50,469 bases of DNA from SIG578 sp964508295. GTDB lineage: Bacteria > Bacillota > Clostridia > Oscillospirales > Ruminococcaceae. The notes beneath the pieces were generated by a model, which saw nothing but the letters and a program-made list of their open reading frames with translations, was not told the origin of the DNA and ran no database searches. Shown here piece by piece: positions 42,609 through 50,469 of this stretch (within the stretch, counting starts at the first letter, position 1; each line of letters begins with the position of its first letter). The stretch is from NCBI GenBank assembly GCA_964508295.1, contig CAZDSQ010000002.1, forward strand, positions 1 through 50,469. The letters are read 5' to 3'. A program made the position numbers and the translations under genes.

Positions 42609-42712
42609 ATATATTATTCAAAAATAGTATATTTATTTAAGGAAAGAAACTGTTTTTGTAACCTATCCGAAAAATCGGATTCGATAAAAATTTACACAAA
42701 GGAGAAAAGACT

Positions 42713-43894
42713 ATGAAAAACTTTAAAAAAGTCCTCGCAGTTTTAGTAGCTGCAGTTATGATGTCTGTTTGCTTTGCATCTTGTAACGGAGAAAAGCAGA
42801 CGGGTATCAGAGTAGGCGGAATCGGACCTATCACCGGCGGCGCCGCTATTTACGGTCAGGCTGTTATGAATGCAGCAGAAATGGCTGTAGAGGAGATCAA
42901 CGCTCTTGATTCTGACATTAAGTTTGAGTTCAAGATGGAAGACGATGAGCACGATGCTGAGAAATCAGTCAACGCTTATAACACCCTTAAGGACTGGGGT
43001 ATGCAGATTCTTATGGGAACCGTTACTTCCGGCCCCTGCACAGCAGTTTCAACCGAAACCAACGCTGACAATATCTTCACCCTTACTCCTTCTGCTTCTT
43101 CTACCGACGTAATCGGTGGTTACGAGGACGAGGATGGCAACACCATCGAGCGTAAGGATAACGTATTCCAGATGTGCTTCTCGGATCCTAACCAGGGAAC
43201 CGCTTCTGCACAGTACATCAGCGAGAAGAATCTTGCAACCAAGGTTGCTGTTATCTACAACAATGCAGACAACTATTCAACCGGTATCTATCAGAAGTTT
43301 GACGCTGAGGCAAAGGCTCGTAACCTTGAAATTGTAAGCGTAGGAACCTGCACCGATGAAACAACCGATTTCAAGACCCAGCTTAACGCCGCAAAGCAGG
43401 CCGGCGCTGACCTCGTTTTCCTTCCCATTTATTATACCCCTGCTTCTCTTATCTTAAAGCAGGCTAAGGACATCGATTATGCTCCCAAGTTCTTCGGAGT
43501 TGACGGTATGGACGGTATTCTCACCGTTGAGAACTTTGACACTTCTCTTGCAGAGGGCGTTATGCTCCTCACTCCCTTCTCGGCTGACGCTGAGGATGAG
43601 AAAACCCAGAACTTTGTAAACAACTACAAAGAGAAATACGGCGAGATCCCCAACCAGTTTGCTGCCGATGCTTATGACTGTATGTATGCTCTCTATGAGG
43701 CTTGCAAGGCTCAGAACATCACAATGGATATGACTGCAGCAGAAATCAACGAGAAGCTTTGCGCTCAGTTTACCTCTGACGACTTCACCTTTGACGGTCT
43801 TACCGGTACAGGTATGAAGTGGAGCGAGAGCGGAGAAGTTTCCAAGGCTCCTATGGCTGTTGTAATTGAGGACGGCCAGTATGTAGGTATGTAA
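42713..43894 (+). CDS. livK: Branched-chain-type amino acid ABC transporter, binding lipoprotein
   Basis: Extracellular substrate-binding lipoprotein (type I periplasmic-binding fold) that delivers amino acids to the LivHMGF importer. 393 residues. Lipoprotein signal with lipobox FASC (C24). Mature region: GIRVGGIGPITGGAAIYGQA (ligand fold start), NAAEMAVEEINA, KMEDDEHDAEKSVNAYN, LTPSASSTDVI, and AADAYDCMYALYEACKA near the end; all typical of LivK. AAAGGAG precedes the ATG. Actual ligand is uncertain: family members bind Leu/Ile/Val but also other small amino acids or amides, and an ArgR-like box lies upstream. Confidence 0.92.
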   Translation: MKNFKKVLAVLVAAVMMSVCFASCNGEKQTGIRVGGIGPITGGAAIYGQAVMNAAEMAVEEINALDSDIKFEFKMEDDEHDAEKSVNAYNTLKDWGMQILMGTVTSGPCTAVSTETNADNIFTLTPSASSTDVIGGYEDEDGNTIERKDNVFQMCFSDPNQGTASAQYISEKNLATKVAVIYNNADNYSTGIYQKFDAEAKARNLEIVSVGTCTDETTDFKTQLNAAKQAGADLVFLPIYYTPASLILKQAKDIDYAPKFFGVDGMDGILTVENFDTSLAEGVMLLTPFSADAEDEKTQNFVNNYKEKYGEIPNQFAADAYDCMYALYEACKAQNITMDMTAAEINEKLCAQFTSDDFTFDGLTGTGMKWSESGEVSKAPMAVVIEDGQYVGM

Positions 43895-43926
43895 TTTCTG
43901 CCTTAACAAAAGAATAATAAACTAAT

Positions 43927-43973
43927 CCGAAACCAGAAGGTAGGGAAACCTGCCTTCTGATTTCGGCGTTTTT
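43927..43973 (+). terminator. Attenuator-like hairpin between livK and livH
   Basis: CCGAAA (43927-43932) and CAGAAGG pair with CCTTCTG and TTTCGG (to 43966), with one mismatch and an inner AGG-GAAA-CCT cap, followed by CGTTTTT. It probably lowers expression of livHMGF relative to the binding protein. Confidence 0.7.
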
Positions 43974-43992
43974 AGAAAACTGAGGTGTAACC

Positions 43993-44874
43993 GTGACTTT
44001 TATTTTTAACCTGATCAATGGAATCAGTCTCGGTAGCGTTTATGCCATTATCGCACTTGGATACACAATGGTTTACGGTATTGCAAAGATGCTTAACTTC
44101 GCTCACGGCGATGTTATTATGATCGGAGCCTATGTGTCTTACTGCGCTACTACATATATGGGTCTTAACCCCCTTCTTTCTGTGGTAATTGCAATGGTAG
44201 TCTGCACCGCGCTGGGTATTCTGATTGAGGGACTTGCTTATAAGCCCTTAAGAAAAGCTCCCGCGCTTGCAGTTCTGATAACCGCTATCGGCGTCAGCTA
44301 TTTCCTCCAGAACTCAGCTCTGCTCATCTGGGGAAGTGCTCCTAAGAATTTCAGCTCGATCGTAAAGTTTGATTCTGTTTCTCTTGCAGGCGGCAAGCTG
44401 ATCATTACAAGTGAGTCTATCGTAACCGTTATTGCGTGTATCGTAATAATGGTTGCACTCACGTTATTTATCAAAAAGAGCAAAATGGGTAAAGCAATGC
44501 GTGCCGTTTCCGAGGATAAGGGAGCTGCCGAGCTTATGGGTATAAATGTTAATTTAACTATTTCGGTAACCTTTGCAATCGGTAGTGCGCTTGCAGCTGT
44601 TGCAGGTGTTCTGCTTTGCTCGGCATACCCTATTTTGATTCCTACAACAGGCTCAATGCCCGGTATCAAGGCGTTTACCGCAGCCGTTTTCGGCGGAATT
44701 GGTTCTATCCCCGGCGCTATGCTCGGCGGTATCCTGCTCGGCATTATCGAAATTTTCGGACGAGCCTATATTTCAAGCGAGCTTGCAGATGCTATCGTTT
44801 TTGCAGTTCTTATTGTTGTTTTGCTGGTTAAGCCTACAGGTCTTCTCGGCAAAAAGATTAATGAGAAGGTGTGA
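43993..44874 (+). CDS. livH: Liv-type ABC transporter permease LivH
   Basis: Membrane permease, 293 residues with about eight helices. GTG start with GAGGTG upstream. Seen: NGISLGSVYAIIALGYTMVY then GIAKMLNFAHGDVIMIGAY (LivH hallmark), KSKMGKAMRAVSEDKGAAEL with the GINVN loop (coupling segment to the ATPases), and IKAFTAAVFGGIGSIPGAM. It partners LivM to form the channel. 98 bp separate it from livK, occupied by the attenuator-like hairpin. Confidence 0.94.
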   Translation: MTFIFNLINGISLGSVYAIIALGYTMVYGIAKMLNFAHGDVIMIGAYVSYCATTYMGLNPLLSVVIAMVVCTALGILIEGLAYKPLRKAPALAVLITAIGVSYFLQNSALLIWGSAPKNFSSIVKFDSVSLAGGKLIITSESIVTVIACIVIMVALTLFIKKSKMGKAMRAVSEDKGAAELMGINVNLTISVTFAIGSALAAVAGVLLCSAYPILIPTTGSMPGIKAFTAAVFGGIGSIPGAMLGGILLGIIEIFGRAYISSELADAIVFAVLIVVLLVKPTGLLGKKINEKV

Positions 44875-44883
44875 GGTGAGAAT

Positions 44884-45987
44884 ATGCTTAAAATGCTTAA
44901 AAAATATAAAAACTTAAGTAGTTATGCCCGCACCTCTATAAGCACCTATGGCATTATTCTGCTCGCGTTTGCAATTTTATTCCCGCTCCAGCAGGCAGGG
45001 GCTCTTAGTTATTCCTTCAGCGGAATGTTAGTTCCTATCTGCGCTTATATCGTTATGGCAATTTCGCTTAACCTAACTGTAGGCGTTCTCGGTGAGCTCA
45101 GCCTCGGTCACGCAGGCTTTATGAGCATCGGCGCTTTCAGCGGCGCGATTGCTGCAGTATCTCTTGGGGATGGCGCTCCCGATGTTCTCCGCCTTGTTCT
45201 CGGAGTATTGATCGGCGGTATCCTTGCAGGTGTTGCGGGACTTCTTATCGGTATCCCCGTTCTTCGCCTTAAGGGTGACTATCTTGCTATAGTAACCCTT
45301 GCCTTCGGAGAGATCATCAAAAATATCGTAAACTGTCTTTATGTTGGTGTTGACGCGGCAGGTCTTCACTTCTCGATGACCGATGTTGCATCACTTCATA
45401 TGACCAACGGAACAGTTATTTTGAAAGGACCTCAGGGTGCAGTAGGTATCCCAAAGGTTGCAAGCTTCCTTTCGGGAGTTGTGCTTATTTTGATAACCCT
45501 CTTTGTTGTAATCAACTTGGTTCACAGCCGCACAGGCCGTGCAATCAAGGCTATCAGAAATAACCAGATTGCCGCCGAGTCTGTCGGTATCAGCATCACC
45601 AAGTATAAGCTGATTGCTTTTATAACCTCGGCTGCTTTAGCAGGAATGGCAGGCGCAATGTACGCTATGAACTATTCCAGCATCGTTGCAAAGAAATTTG
45701 ATTTCAACACCTCGATCTTGATCCTCGTTTTCGTCGTTCTCGGCGGAATGGGCAAATTCTTCGGAACTATAGTTGCAACAACAGTTCTGTATATGCTCCC
45801 CGAGATATTCCGTGAGTTTGGTGAGTACAGAATGCTTATCTATGCAGTCGTTCTTATCGTTGTTATGCTTGCAACCAATAGTTCGGGCGCAAAGATGCTT
45901 AAGGATAAAATCGTTGATTTTGTTAAAAACCTCTTTGCTAAATCAAAGAATAAAAAAGTAGAGGCGGGAGGTGCTGACAGTGAGTAA
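44884..45987 (+). CDS. livM: Liv-type ABC transporter permease LivM
   Basis: Second permease, 367 residues, about nine helices. Seen: MAISLNLTVGVLGELSLGHA then GFMSIGAFSGA (LivM hallmark), IGIPVLRLKGDYLAIVTLAF (conserved loop), SRTGRAIKAIRNNQIAAESV with GI (coupling segment) and VFVVLGGMGKFFG. Starts 9 bp after livH; its end overlaps livG by 8 bp. The C-terminus is extended by a basic cytosolic tail (KNLFAKSKNKKVEAGG). Confidence 0.94.
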   Translation: MLKMLKKYKNLSSYARTSISTYGIILLAFAILFPLQQAGALSYSFSGMLVPICAYIVMAISLNLTVGVLGELSLGHAGFMSIGAFSGAIAAVSLGDGAPDVLRLVLGVLIGGILAGVAGLLIGIPVLRLKGDYLAIVTLAFGEIIKNIVNCLYVGVDAAGLHFSMTDVASLHMTNGTVILKGPQGAVGIPKVASFLSGVVLILITLFVVINLVHSRTGRAIKAIRNNQIAAESVGISITKYKLIAFITSAALAGMAGAMYAMNYSSIVAKKFDFNTSILILVFVVLGGMGKFFGTIVATTVLYMLPEIFREFGEYRMLIYAVVLIVVMLATNSSGAKMLKDKIVDFVKNLFAKSKNKKVEAGGADSE

Positions 45988-46822
45988 AATGGTACAGGTG
46001 CCGAGTAAAAGCATCGTGCCTGAGCGCGATGTTGATAAAACTCCTATTCTGGAAACCCATCACCTCGGCATTGACTTTGGCGGACTTACTGCCGTCGATG
46101 ACTTAACTCTGGCAGTAGGCAGAACCGAAATTGCAGGTCTTATCGGCCCTAACGGCGCAGGTAAAACAACGGTTTTTAACCTGCTCACAAACGTTTACAG
46201 CCCCACCCGCGGAACAATACTGCTTGACGGTAAATCCACTGCAGGCAAAAGCACTGCACAGGTCAACCGTATGGGCATCGCCAGAACTTTCCAGAATATC
46301 CGTCTTTTCTCTGATATGTCGGTTATCGACAATGTAAAGGTCGGTCTGCACAATCAGGTGCGCGAATCCCTTATTTCAAACTTTACCCATACCTTCGGCT
46401 TTAAAAAGGCTGAAAAGGAATTTACAAGCCGCGCGCTTGAGCTTCTTGATTTCTTTAAGATGGCAGACTTGGCTTACGAGGAGGCAGGAAGCCTGCCTTA
46501 CGGAGCTCAGCGCCGCTTAGAGATTGTGCGCGCTCTTGCAACAAACCCCGGAATCGTTCTTCTTGACGAGCCTGCAGCGGGTATGAATCCCTCTGAAACT
46601 GCAGAGCTTATGAACAATATCCGCAAGATTCGCGACACCTTCAATATCGCTGTTTTGCTTATCGAGCATGATATGAATCTTGTTATGAATATCTGTGAGG
46701 GAATTTGCGTTCTTGACCACGGTAAAGTTATCGCAAAGGGAACTCCTGATGAGATCAAATCCAATCCCAAGGTAATCGAAGCTTACCTCGGAAAGAAGAG
46801 GGAGGGCGGCGCTAATGCTTAA
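45980..46822 (+). CDS. livG: Liv-type ABC transporter ATPase LivG
   Basis: ATP-binding subunit, 280 residues from GTG 45980, chosen because GGGAGG lies 8 nt upstream; GTG 45971 and ATG 45989 fit less well. Seen: Walker A GPNGAGKTT, Q-loop ARTFQNIRLF, signature LPYGAQRRLEI, Walker B IVLLDEPAAGMNP, H-loop LLIEHDMNLVM and the LivG-type C-terminal EIKSNPKVIEAYLG. The signature Gly is followed by Ala (YGAQ instead of SGGQ), which is usual for LivG. Overlaps livM and livF by 8 bp each. Confidence 0.94.
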   Translation: MSKMVQVPSKSIVPERDVDKTPILETHHLGIDFGGLTAVDDLTLAVGRTEIAGLIGPNGAGKTTVFNLLTNVYSPTRGTILLDGKSTAGKSTAQVNRMGIARTFQNIRLFSDMSVIDNVKVGLHNQVRESLISNFTHTFGFKKAEKEFTSRALELLDFFKMADLAYEEAGSLPYGAQRRLEIVRALATNPGIVLLDEPAAGMNPSETAELMNNIRKIRDTFNIAVLLIEHDMNLVMNICEGICVLDHGKVIAKGTPDEIKSNPKVIEAYLGKKREGGANA

Positions 46823-47513
46823 GGTAAACGATATAAACGTATATTACGGCAAAATTCACGCCCTTAAGGGAATTTCTCTCGATGTTAAGCAGGGTGAGAT
46901 AGTTGCTCTCATCGGCGCAAACGGCGCAGGTAAGTCAACGACCCTTAAAACCATTTCGGGAATGCTCCGCACCAAAACGGGCAGCATCAGCTTCCTTGAT
47001 GAAGATATTTCTCACACCGAGGCTCATAAGCTTGTTGCTAAAGGCCTTGCACATGTTCCCGAGGGCAGACGTTGCTTCCTGCAGATGACTGTTATGGAAA
47101 ATCTTGAGATGGGTGCCTATACAGACCCCTCAAACGTCAAGGCGGGAATTGAAGATGTTTTTGAGCGTTTCCCGCGCCTTAAACACCGTAAGAACCAGAT
47201 TGCAGGAACCCTTTCGGGCGGTGAGCAGCAGATGCTCGCTATGGGTAGAGCTCTTATGAGCCGCCCCAAGCTTATGATGCTTGATGAGCCTTCGATGGGG
47301 CTCGCTCCCATTCTGGTTGAGCAGATCTTCAGTATCATTAAGGAAATGAATGATGCTGGAACGACTGTGCTCTTAGTTGAGCAAAATGCTGGTATGGCGC
47401 TTGAGATTGCTGATAGAGCTTACGTTCTTGAATCGGGCAGACTTGTCCTTTCGGGTACAGGTAAAGAGCTTCTCGGAAGCGACGAGATCAAGAAGGCTTA
47501 CCTCGGCGGTTAA
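46815..47513 (+). CDS. livF: Liv-type ABC transporter ATPase LivF
   Basis: Second ATP-binding subunit, 232 residues. Seen: INVYYGKIHALKGISLDV, Walker A GANGAGKST, VPEGRRCFLQMTVMENLEMG (LivF hallmark), signature LSGGEQQMLAMGRALMSRPK, Walker B LMMLDEPSMGLAP and LLVEQNAGMAL. Last gene of livKHMGF, with a strong terminator 18 bp after the stop. Confidence 0.95.
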   Translation: MLKVNDINVYYGKIHALKGISLDVKQGEIVALIGANGAGKSTTLKTISGMLRTKTGSISFLDEDISHTEAHKLVAKGLAHVPEGRRCFLQMTVMENLEMGAYTDPSNVKAGIEDVFERFPRLKHRKNQIAGTLSGGEQQMLAMGRALMSRPKLMMLDEPSMGLAPILVEQIFSIIKEMNDAGTTVLLVEQNAGMALEIADRAYVLESGRLVLSGTGKELLGSDEIKKAYLGG

Positions 47514-47530
47514 TATTCTTCTTTGTGTTA

Positions 47531-47565
47531 AAAAAGGCTCAAACCTTTGTGGTTTGAGCCTTTTT
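47531..47565. terminator. Bidirectional terminator between livF and the DeoR-type gene
   Basis: AAAAAGGCTCAAACC (47531-47545), TTTGT loop, GGTTTGAGCCTTTTT (47551-47565). Confidence 0.92.
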
Positions 47566-47567
47566 AT

Positions 47568-48320
47568 TTATTCCTTAACTATAATAATGTTTGAGGTGAT
47601 GTTGCAGGGATATTTCGGTAGATTGTCGTTTGTGATAATGCAGTCCATATCGTTAAGATGCGCCACGTGGAAAACCGAGCTTTTCTCAAACTTTTCCTTG
47701 TCGCATAGATAAACCTTTTTGCGAGCGTTTTTCATAGCAACGCGTCTTAAGTTCGTTTCCATCTCTGAATAGTCTGCAATGTAACCTGTATGGGTGACCG
47801 CCGAGGTTGAGAAAAACATAATATCTATGTTAAAGTTTGAAACGGTTGCCTCTGCGTAAGAGCCTGCAAAGGCAAGGGAATTTTCTATAAGCATTCCGCC
47901 GGTGCAGTAGCCCGTGATGTTGTATTTTCTTAAAAGGTGCGCCACCTGCATACTGTTTGTTATAACAATAATGTTTTTGCGCTCTCTTACAAAGTCAACG
48001 ATTCTAAGGGTGGTGGTAGAGGCGTCTATGTAAATAACGTCGCCGTCTTTTACCATCTTGGCGGCCTCGCGAGCCAAAAGCAGTTTTCCTTTAGGGTCAA
48101 TGCCGTTACGAAAGTCGATGGGAATAACCGTGTTGTTCTCGGGTATCGGCATGGCGCCGCCGTGGCTTCTTATGATAGCCTTGCGGCGAGTAAGCTCGGC
48201 TAAATCGCGCCTTATGGTCGGCGGACTGACAAAAAGGGTCTTGCTTAGGTCCTCAACGCTTGCAAACTTATCCTTTGTCAGAATATCTAAAATTCTGCTG
48301 AGCCTTTCTTCACGAATCAC
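47568..48320 (-). CDS. DeoR/GlpR-family transcriptional repressor
   Basis: Sugar-phosphate-responsive repressor type. GTG 48320 gives the family-typical start IREERLSRILDIL (250 residues), with GGGAG about 11 nt upstream; a longer frame from 48389 adds 23 residues unlike any DeoR N-terminus. Seen: winged helix (ASVEDLSKTLFVSPPTIRRD then LAELTRRKAIIRSHGGA), and the effector domain with GDVIYIDASTTTLRIVDF, VITNSMQVAHLL, GYCTGGMLIENSLAFAGSYA and IMFFSTSAVT. Located next to pyk and reading away from it; the promoter at 48413-48441 overlaps an 18-bp palindrome that may be its own operator. Targets are unknown. Confidence 0.88.
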   Translation of the reverse strand: MIREERLSRILDILTKDKFASVEDLSKTLFVSPPTIRRDLAELTRRKAIIRSHGGAMPIPENNTVIPIDFRNGIDPKGKLLLAREAAKMVKDGDVIYIDASTTTLRIVDFVRERKNIIVITNSMQVAHLLRKYNITGYCTGGMLIENSLAFAGSYAEATVSNFNIDIMFFSTSAVTHTGYIADYSEMETNLRRVAMKNARKKVYLCDKEKFEKSSVFHVAHLNDMDCIITNDNLPKYPCNITSNIIIVKE

Positions 48321-48382
48321 GATTAAATTCGCTCCCTTCTGATTGCACGAAATTGAGCATTTATAAATTTTAGAGCCATACA

Positions 48383-48410
48383 TTGACATATTTGATTGAT
48401 AGTGTATAAT
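48383..48410 (+). promoter_or_regulatory. Possible plus-strand promoter facing the DeoR promoter
   Basis: TTGACA (48383-48388), 16 bp, TATAAT (48405-48410). Its -10 lies in the same palindrome that carries the opposite-strand -10. It would start a transcript near 48417, ending at the hairpin at 48540-48570. Confidence 0.45.
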
Positions 48411-48420
48411 TAATTATACA
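48403..48420. promoter_or_regulatory. 18-bp perfect palindrome, candidate operator
   Basis: TGTATAATTAATTATACA is its own reverse complement and contains TATAAT on both strands. It covers the -10 of the DeoR-type gene's promoter, a good position for autorepression. Confidence 0.55.
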
Positions 48421-48441
48421 AAAACCGATCAATTATGTCAA
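48413..48441 (-). promoter_or_regulatory. Consensus promoter of the DeoR-type gene
   Basis: Minus strand TTGACA (48441-48436), 17 bp, TATAAT (48418-48413). Predicted leader is about 85 nt to the GTG start at 48320. Confidence 0.82.
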
Positions 48442-48539
48442 TCGGATATATAAATACAGCAAAGTAATTTTTACATAAATTACTTTCCGCTTTTACAAAT
48501 TCATACTATGCCATCTGTATGTTGTAAGAGAGGGCAGAG

Positions 48540-48570
48540 GAGGACCGTGAAAACGGTCCTCTTTTGTTTT
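48540..48570 (+). terminator. Intrinsic terminator upstream of pyk
   Basis: GAGGACCGT (48540-48548), GAAA loop, ACGGTCCTC (48553-48561), then TTTTGTTTT. No plus-strand gene lies directly upstream, so it ends either a short RNA begun near 48417 or acts as a leader attenuator for pyk. Confidence 0.8.
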
Positions 48571-48590
48571 ACGTAACTTATAAAAATTGC

Positions 48591-48619
48591 TTGAAATGGG
48601 GAAAAAGCGGTGGTATACT
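48591..48619 (+). promoter_or_regulatory. Promoter of pyk
   Basis: TTGAAA (48591-48596), 17 bp, TATACT (48614-48619). It lies after the terminator hairpin, so pyk has its own start. CGGAGG precedes the ATG at 48656. Confidence 0.75.
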
Positions 48620-48655
48620 ATATAATGAGTAAAAATTTTTCCTCGGAGGCATAGT

Positions 48656-50068
48656 ATGAGAAAGACTAAAATTATCTGCACTATAGGACCCGCTTGCAGT
48701 GACGAAAAGACACTTGCAGAGCTTTGTATGGCAGGAATGAATGTTGCCCGCCTTAACTTTTCGCACGGCTCTCATGAGCAGCATCTTAAAGTGATCGAAA
48801 CAATCAAAAAGGTGCGAACCGACTTAAATCTTCCCATCGCCATTATGCTTGACACCAAGGGCCCCGAATATAGAATAGGAACCTTTGAAAACGGCAGCGT
48901 TATGATAGAGGACGGAGCCGAGTTTACCTTTACAACAAAGGATGTTGTCGGCAGTAATAAGCGCGTTTCGGTAAGCTATAAGGGCATCGCTTCTGAGATG
49001 AAGCGCTCTGACATTATAAAGGTCAATAACGGCCTTTTGGTTTTCGAGGTTATGGACACCACCGACACCGACGTTATATGCAAAACAATAGTCGGCGGCG
49101 AGCTTCGCGATAAAAAGAGTATGAGCTTTCCCAACAAGGTCTTGGGGCAGAAATATGTAAGCGAGGAAGATAAGAAGGATATAATCTTCGGCATACAGAA
49201 CGACGTTGATTTTATCGCCTGCTCCTTTGTTTCCTGCAAACAGGACCTTTTGGATATAAAGAAGATCTTATCCGAATATGGCGGCGAGAATATCGACCTT
49301 ATTGCAAAGATAGAGAACCGCTCTGGCGTTAATAATATTGAGGATATTTGCGAGGAGTGCGACGGAATTATGGTCGCTCGCGGTGACCTCGGCGTTGAAA
49401 TTCCCTTTGAGGAGGTTCCTGCTATTCAGAAGGAGCTTATTTCTGAGTGCAGACTTTTAGGTAAACGAGTAATCACCGCAACAGAAATGCTTGAATCAAT
49501 GATTCACAACGCCCGCCCCACAAGAGCCGAAATTTCGGACGTTGCTAACGCTGTTTTTGACGGAACGAGCGCCGTAATGCTCTCGGGAGAGACAGCCGCG
49601 GGTAAATATCCTGTTTTGACTGTGCAGACAATGGCGAAAATCGTCGAGCAGGCTGAAAACAGCATTTCCTATAAAAAGATGTTCTTAAATTCTGAGTTCA
49701 AGATAAGAAATACCGTCGACGCCATTTCCCACGCCACCTGCAATATGGCGATAGATATCGATGCGCAGATTATTGCGGTTTGCTCGCTTTCGGGCTCGAC
49801 TGTGCGAATGGTATCCCGTTTCCGTTCTCCTGCCGATATTCTCGGTCTTACAACCGATGAAAAAACCTGGCGCCAGCTTTCGCTTTCCTGGGCGGTAACA
49901 CCCGTTAAGTGCGAGCTTTATGATTCGACCGACGTTCTGTTCTATACCGCCAAAAAGCTTGCGGTTTCAACATACAGCCTCAAAAGCGGCGATAGAATAG
50001 TTATAACCGGCGGAATGGTAAACGGCTCCTCGGGCAATACCAATATGATAAAGGTAGAAACGGTTTAA
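48656..50068 (+). CDS. pyk: Pyruvate kinase
   Basis: Converts phosphoenolpyruvate and ADP to pyruvate and ATP, last step of glycolysis. 470 residues: the core enzyme without the extra C-terminal PEP-utiliser-like domain found in Bacillus Pyk (about 585). Seen: TKIICTIGPACSDEKTLAEL, MNVARLNFSHG, MLDTKGPEYRIG, IAKIENRSGVNNIEDI (catalytic Lys region), MVARGDLGVEIP, TATEMLESMIHNARPTRAE with ISDVANAVFDGTSAVMLSGE (substrate and K+ sites), and a C-terminal allosteric domain ending with GGMVNGSSGNTN. Complete. Confidence 0.96.
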   Translation: MRKTKIICTIGPACSDEKTLAELCMAGMNVARLNFSHGSHEQHLKVIETIKKVRTDLNLPIAIMLDTKGPEYRIGTFENGSVMIEDGAEFTFTTKDVVGSNKRVSVSYKGIASEMKRSDIIKVNNGLLVFEVMDTTDTDVICKTIVGGELRDKKSMSFPNKVLGQKYVSEEDKKDIIFGIQNDVDFIACSFVSCKQDLLDIKKILSEYGGENIDLIAKIENRSGVNNIEDICEECDGIMVARGDLGVEIPFEEVPAIQKELISECRLLGKRVITATEMLESMIHNARPTRAEISDVANAVFDGTSAVMLSGETAAGKYPVLTVQTMAKIVEQAENSISYKKMFLNSEFKIRNTVDAISHATCNMAIDIDAQIIAVCSLSGSTVRMVSRFRSPADILGLTTDEKTWRQLSLSWAVTPVKCELYDSTDVLFYTAKKLAVSTYSLKSGDRIVITGGMVNGSSGNTNMIKVETV

Positions 50069-50089
50069 ATTTTAAATGAGGGTGGTAAT

Positions 50090-50469
50090 ATGAAGCTTCT
50101 TTTTAAGCAAAAAATATTTTCGTGGCTTGATAGCTACGATATTTTCAGCGAGGCAGGGGAAACCCTTTATAAAGTAAAGGGACAGCTTGCCTGGGGACAT
50201 TGCCTTAAGATCTACGATGCCTCGGAAAACGAGATTGGAACCGTAAAGCAAAAGGTATTTACGTGGCTTCCTAAGTTTGAATTGTATTACGGAAACCAGT
50301 ATGTCGGCTGCATCAGCAAGGAATTTACTTTTTTAAGGCCTAAATATAATATTGACTGTAACGGCTGGCATGTTGAGGGAGATTGGTTTGAGTGGGATTA
50401 CAGTATTGTAAACCACTTGGGACAGCAGGTCGCAACGGTTTCCAAAAAAATATGGAACTGGACCGATAC
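50090..50469 (+). CDS. LURP-one-related (Tubby C-terminal-like) protein, cut by window end
   Basis: The first 126 codons are visible; no stop before the window ends. GAGGGTGG precedes the ATG, 21 bp after pyk, so co-transcription is likely. Seen: MKLLFKQKIFSWLDSYDIFS, VKGQLAWGHCLKIYDAS, GTVKQKVFTWLPKFELYYG, FTFLRPKYNIDCNGWHVEGD, QQVATVSKKIW. These match the bacterial LURP-one-related family (DUF567), a beta-barrel with a central helix related to Tubby and phospholipid scramblases. Function in bacteria is unknown to me. Full members are about 160 residues, so most of it is present. Confidence 0.8.
   Translation, partial: MKLLFKQKIFSWLDSYDIFSEAGETLYKVKGQLAWGHCLKIYDASENEIGTVKQKVFTWLPKFELYYGNQYVGCISKEFTFLRPKYNIDCNGWHVEGDWFEWDYSIVNHLGQQVATVSKKIWNWTD

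Noticed and set aside
48321..48389. Longer DeoR-type start at 48389
   Set aside because: The added residues do not resemble DeoR N-termini; GTG 48320 gives the standard IREERL start.

Overview
The window reads like a chromosomal segment of a Gram-positive, fermentative gut-type member of the Clostridia, most likely an Oscillospiraceae/Ruminococcaceae relative. This is inference from gene content: AddAB instead of RecBCD, an LtaS-like lipoteichoic acid synthase, DUF4367-type anti-sigma and VanZ proteins, PduL instead of Pta, a eukaryotic-type (GH13_8-like) branching enzyme, strong AGGAGG-type ribosome binding sites, near-consensus sigma-A promoters, and GGCTCCCTT-type palindromes used as terminators. 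No rRNA, tRNA or CRISPR array was seen.

Layout. 1-900: terminator hairpin, promoter and a lone IspD-like cytidylyltransferase. 960-16120: three tandem, separately promoted paralogs encoding secreted proteins with a TIM-barrel-like domain carrying a (W/Y)WDEP motif, a fibronectin-III-like domain and a beta-sandwich. The first two end in a membrane anchor. The third is a 3,122-residue giant with seven beta-sandwich modules and no visible anchor, followed 18 bp later by a 47-residue acidic peptide gene. 16151-16663: a compact element with imperfect terminal inverted repeats around a DUF559 nuclease gene. 16666-24700: addBA and a P-loop ATPase. 24800-29060: pduL, then an ECF sigma/anti-sigma pair with two small secreted proteins and a VanZ-like protein, and a frameshifted lipoprotein gene. 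29068-31942: proBAC on the minus strand. 32000-38400: branching enzyme, LtaS-like protein plus AraC regulator, divergent galactokinase. 38450-42480: small membrane protein, P-type ATPase behind a yybP-ykoY (Mn2+) riboswitch, and a VTT-domain membrane protein. 42512-47565: livKHMGF ABC transporter with an ArgR-like box upstream. 47568-50469: DeoR-type regulator, an overlapping-promoter region that may make a short RNA, pyruvate kinase, and the start of a LURP-one-related protein.

Working together: housekeeping blocks (proline synthesis, double-strand-break repair, glycolysis, glycogen branching, galactose entry, amino acid uptake) surround accessory surface functions. The most unusual parts are the surface-protein cluster with its peptide, the DUF559 palindromic element, the long hairpin that buries a Shine-Dalgarno sequence in the sigma-factor cluster, the Mn riboswitch that reassigns the 'calcium' ATPase, and the face-to-face promoters upstream of pyk. 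Nothing was searched against databases. Family assignments come from recognised motifs, and promoter calls rest on -35/-10 matches and spacing only.
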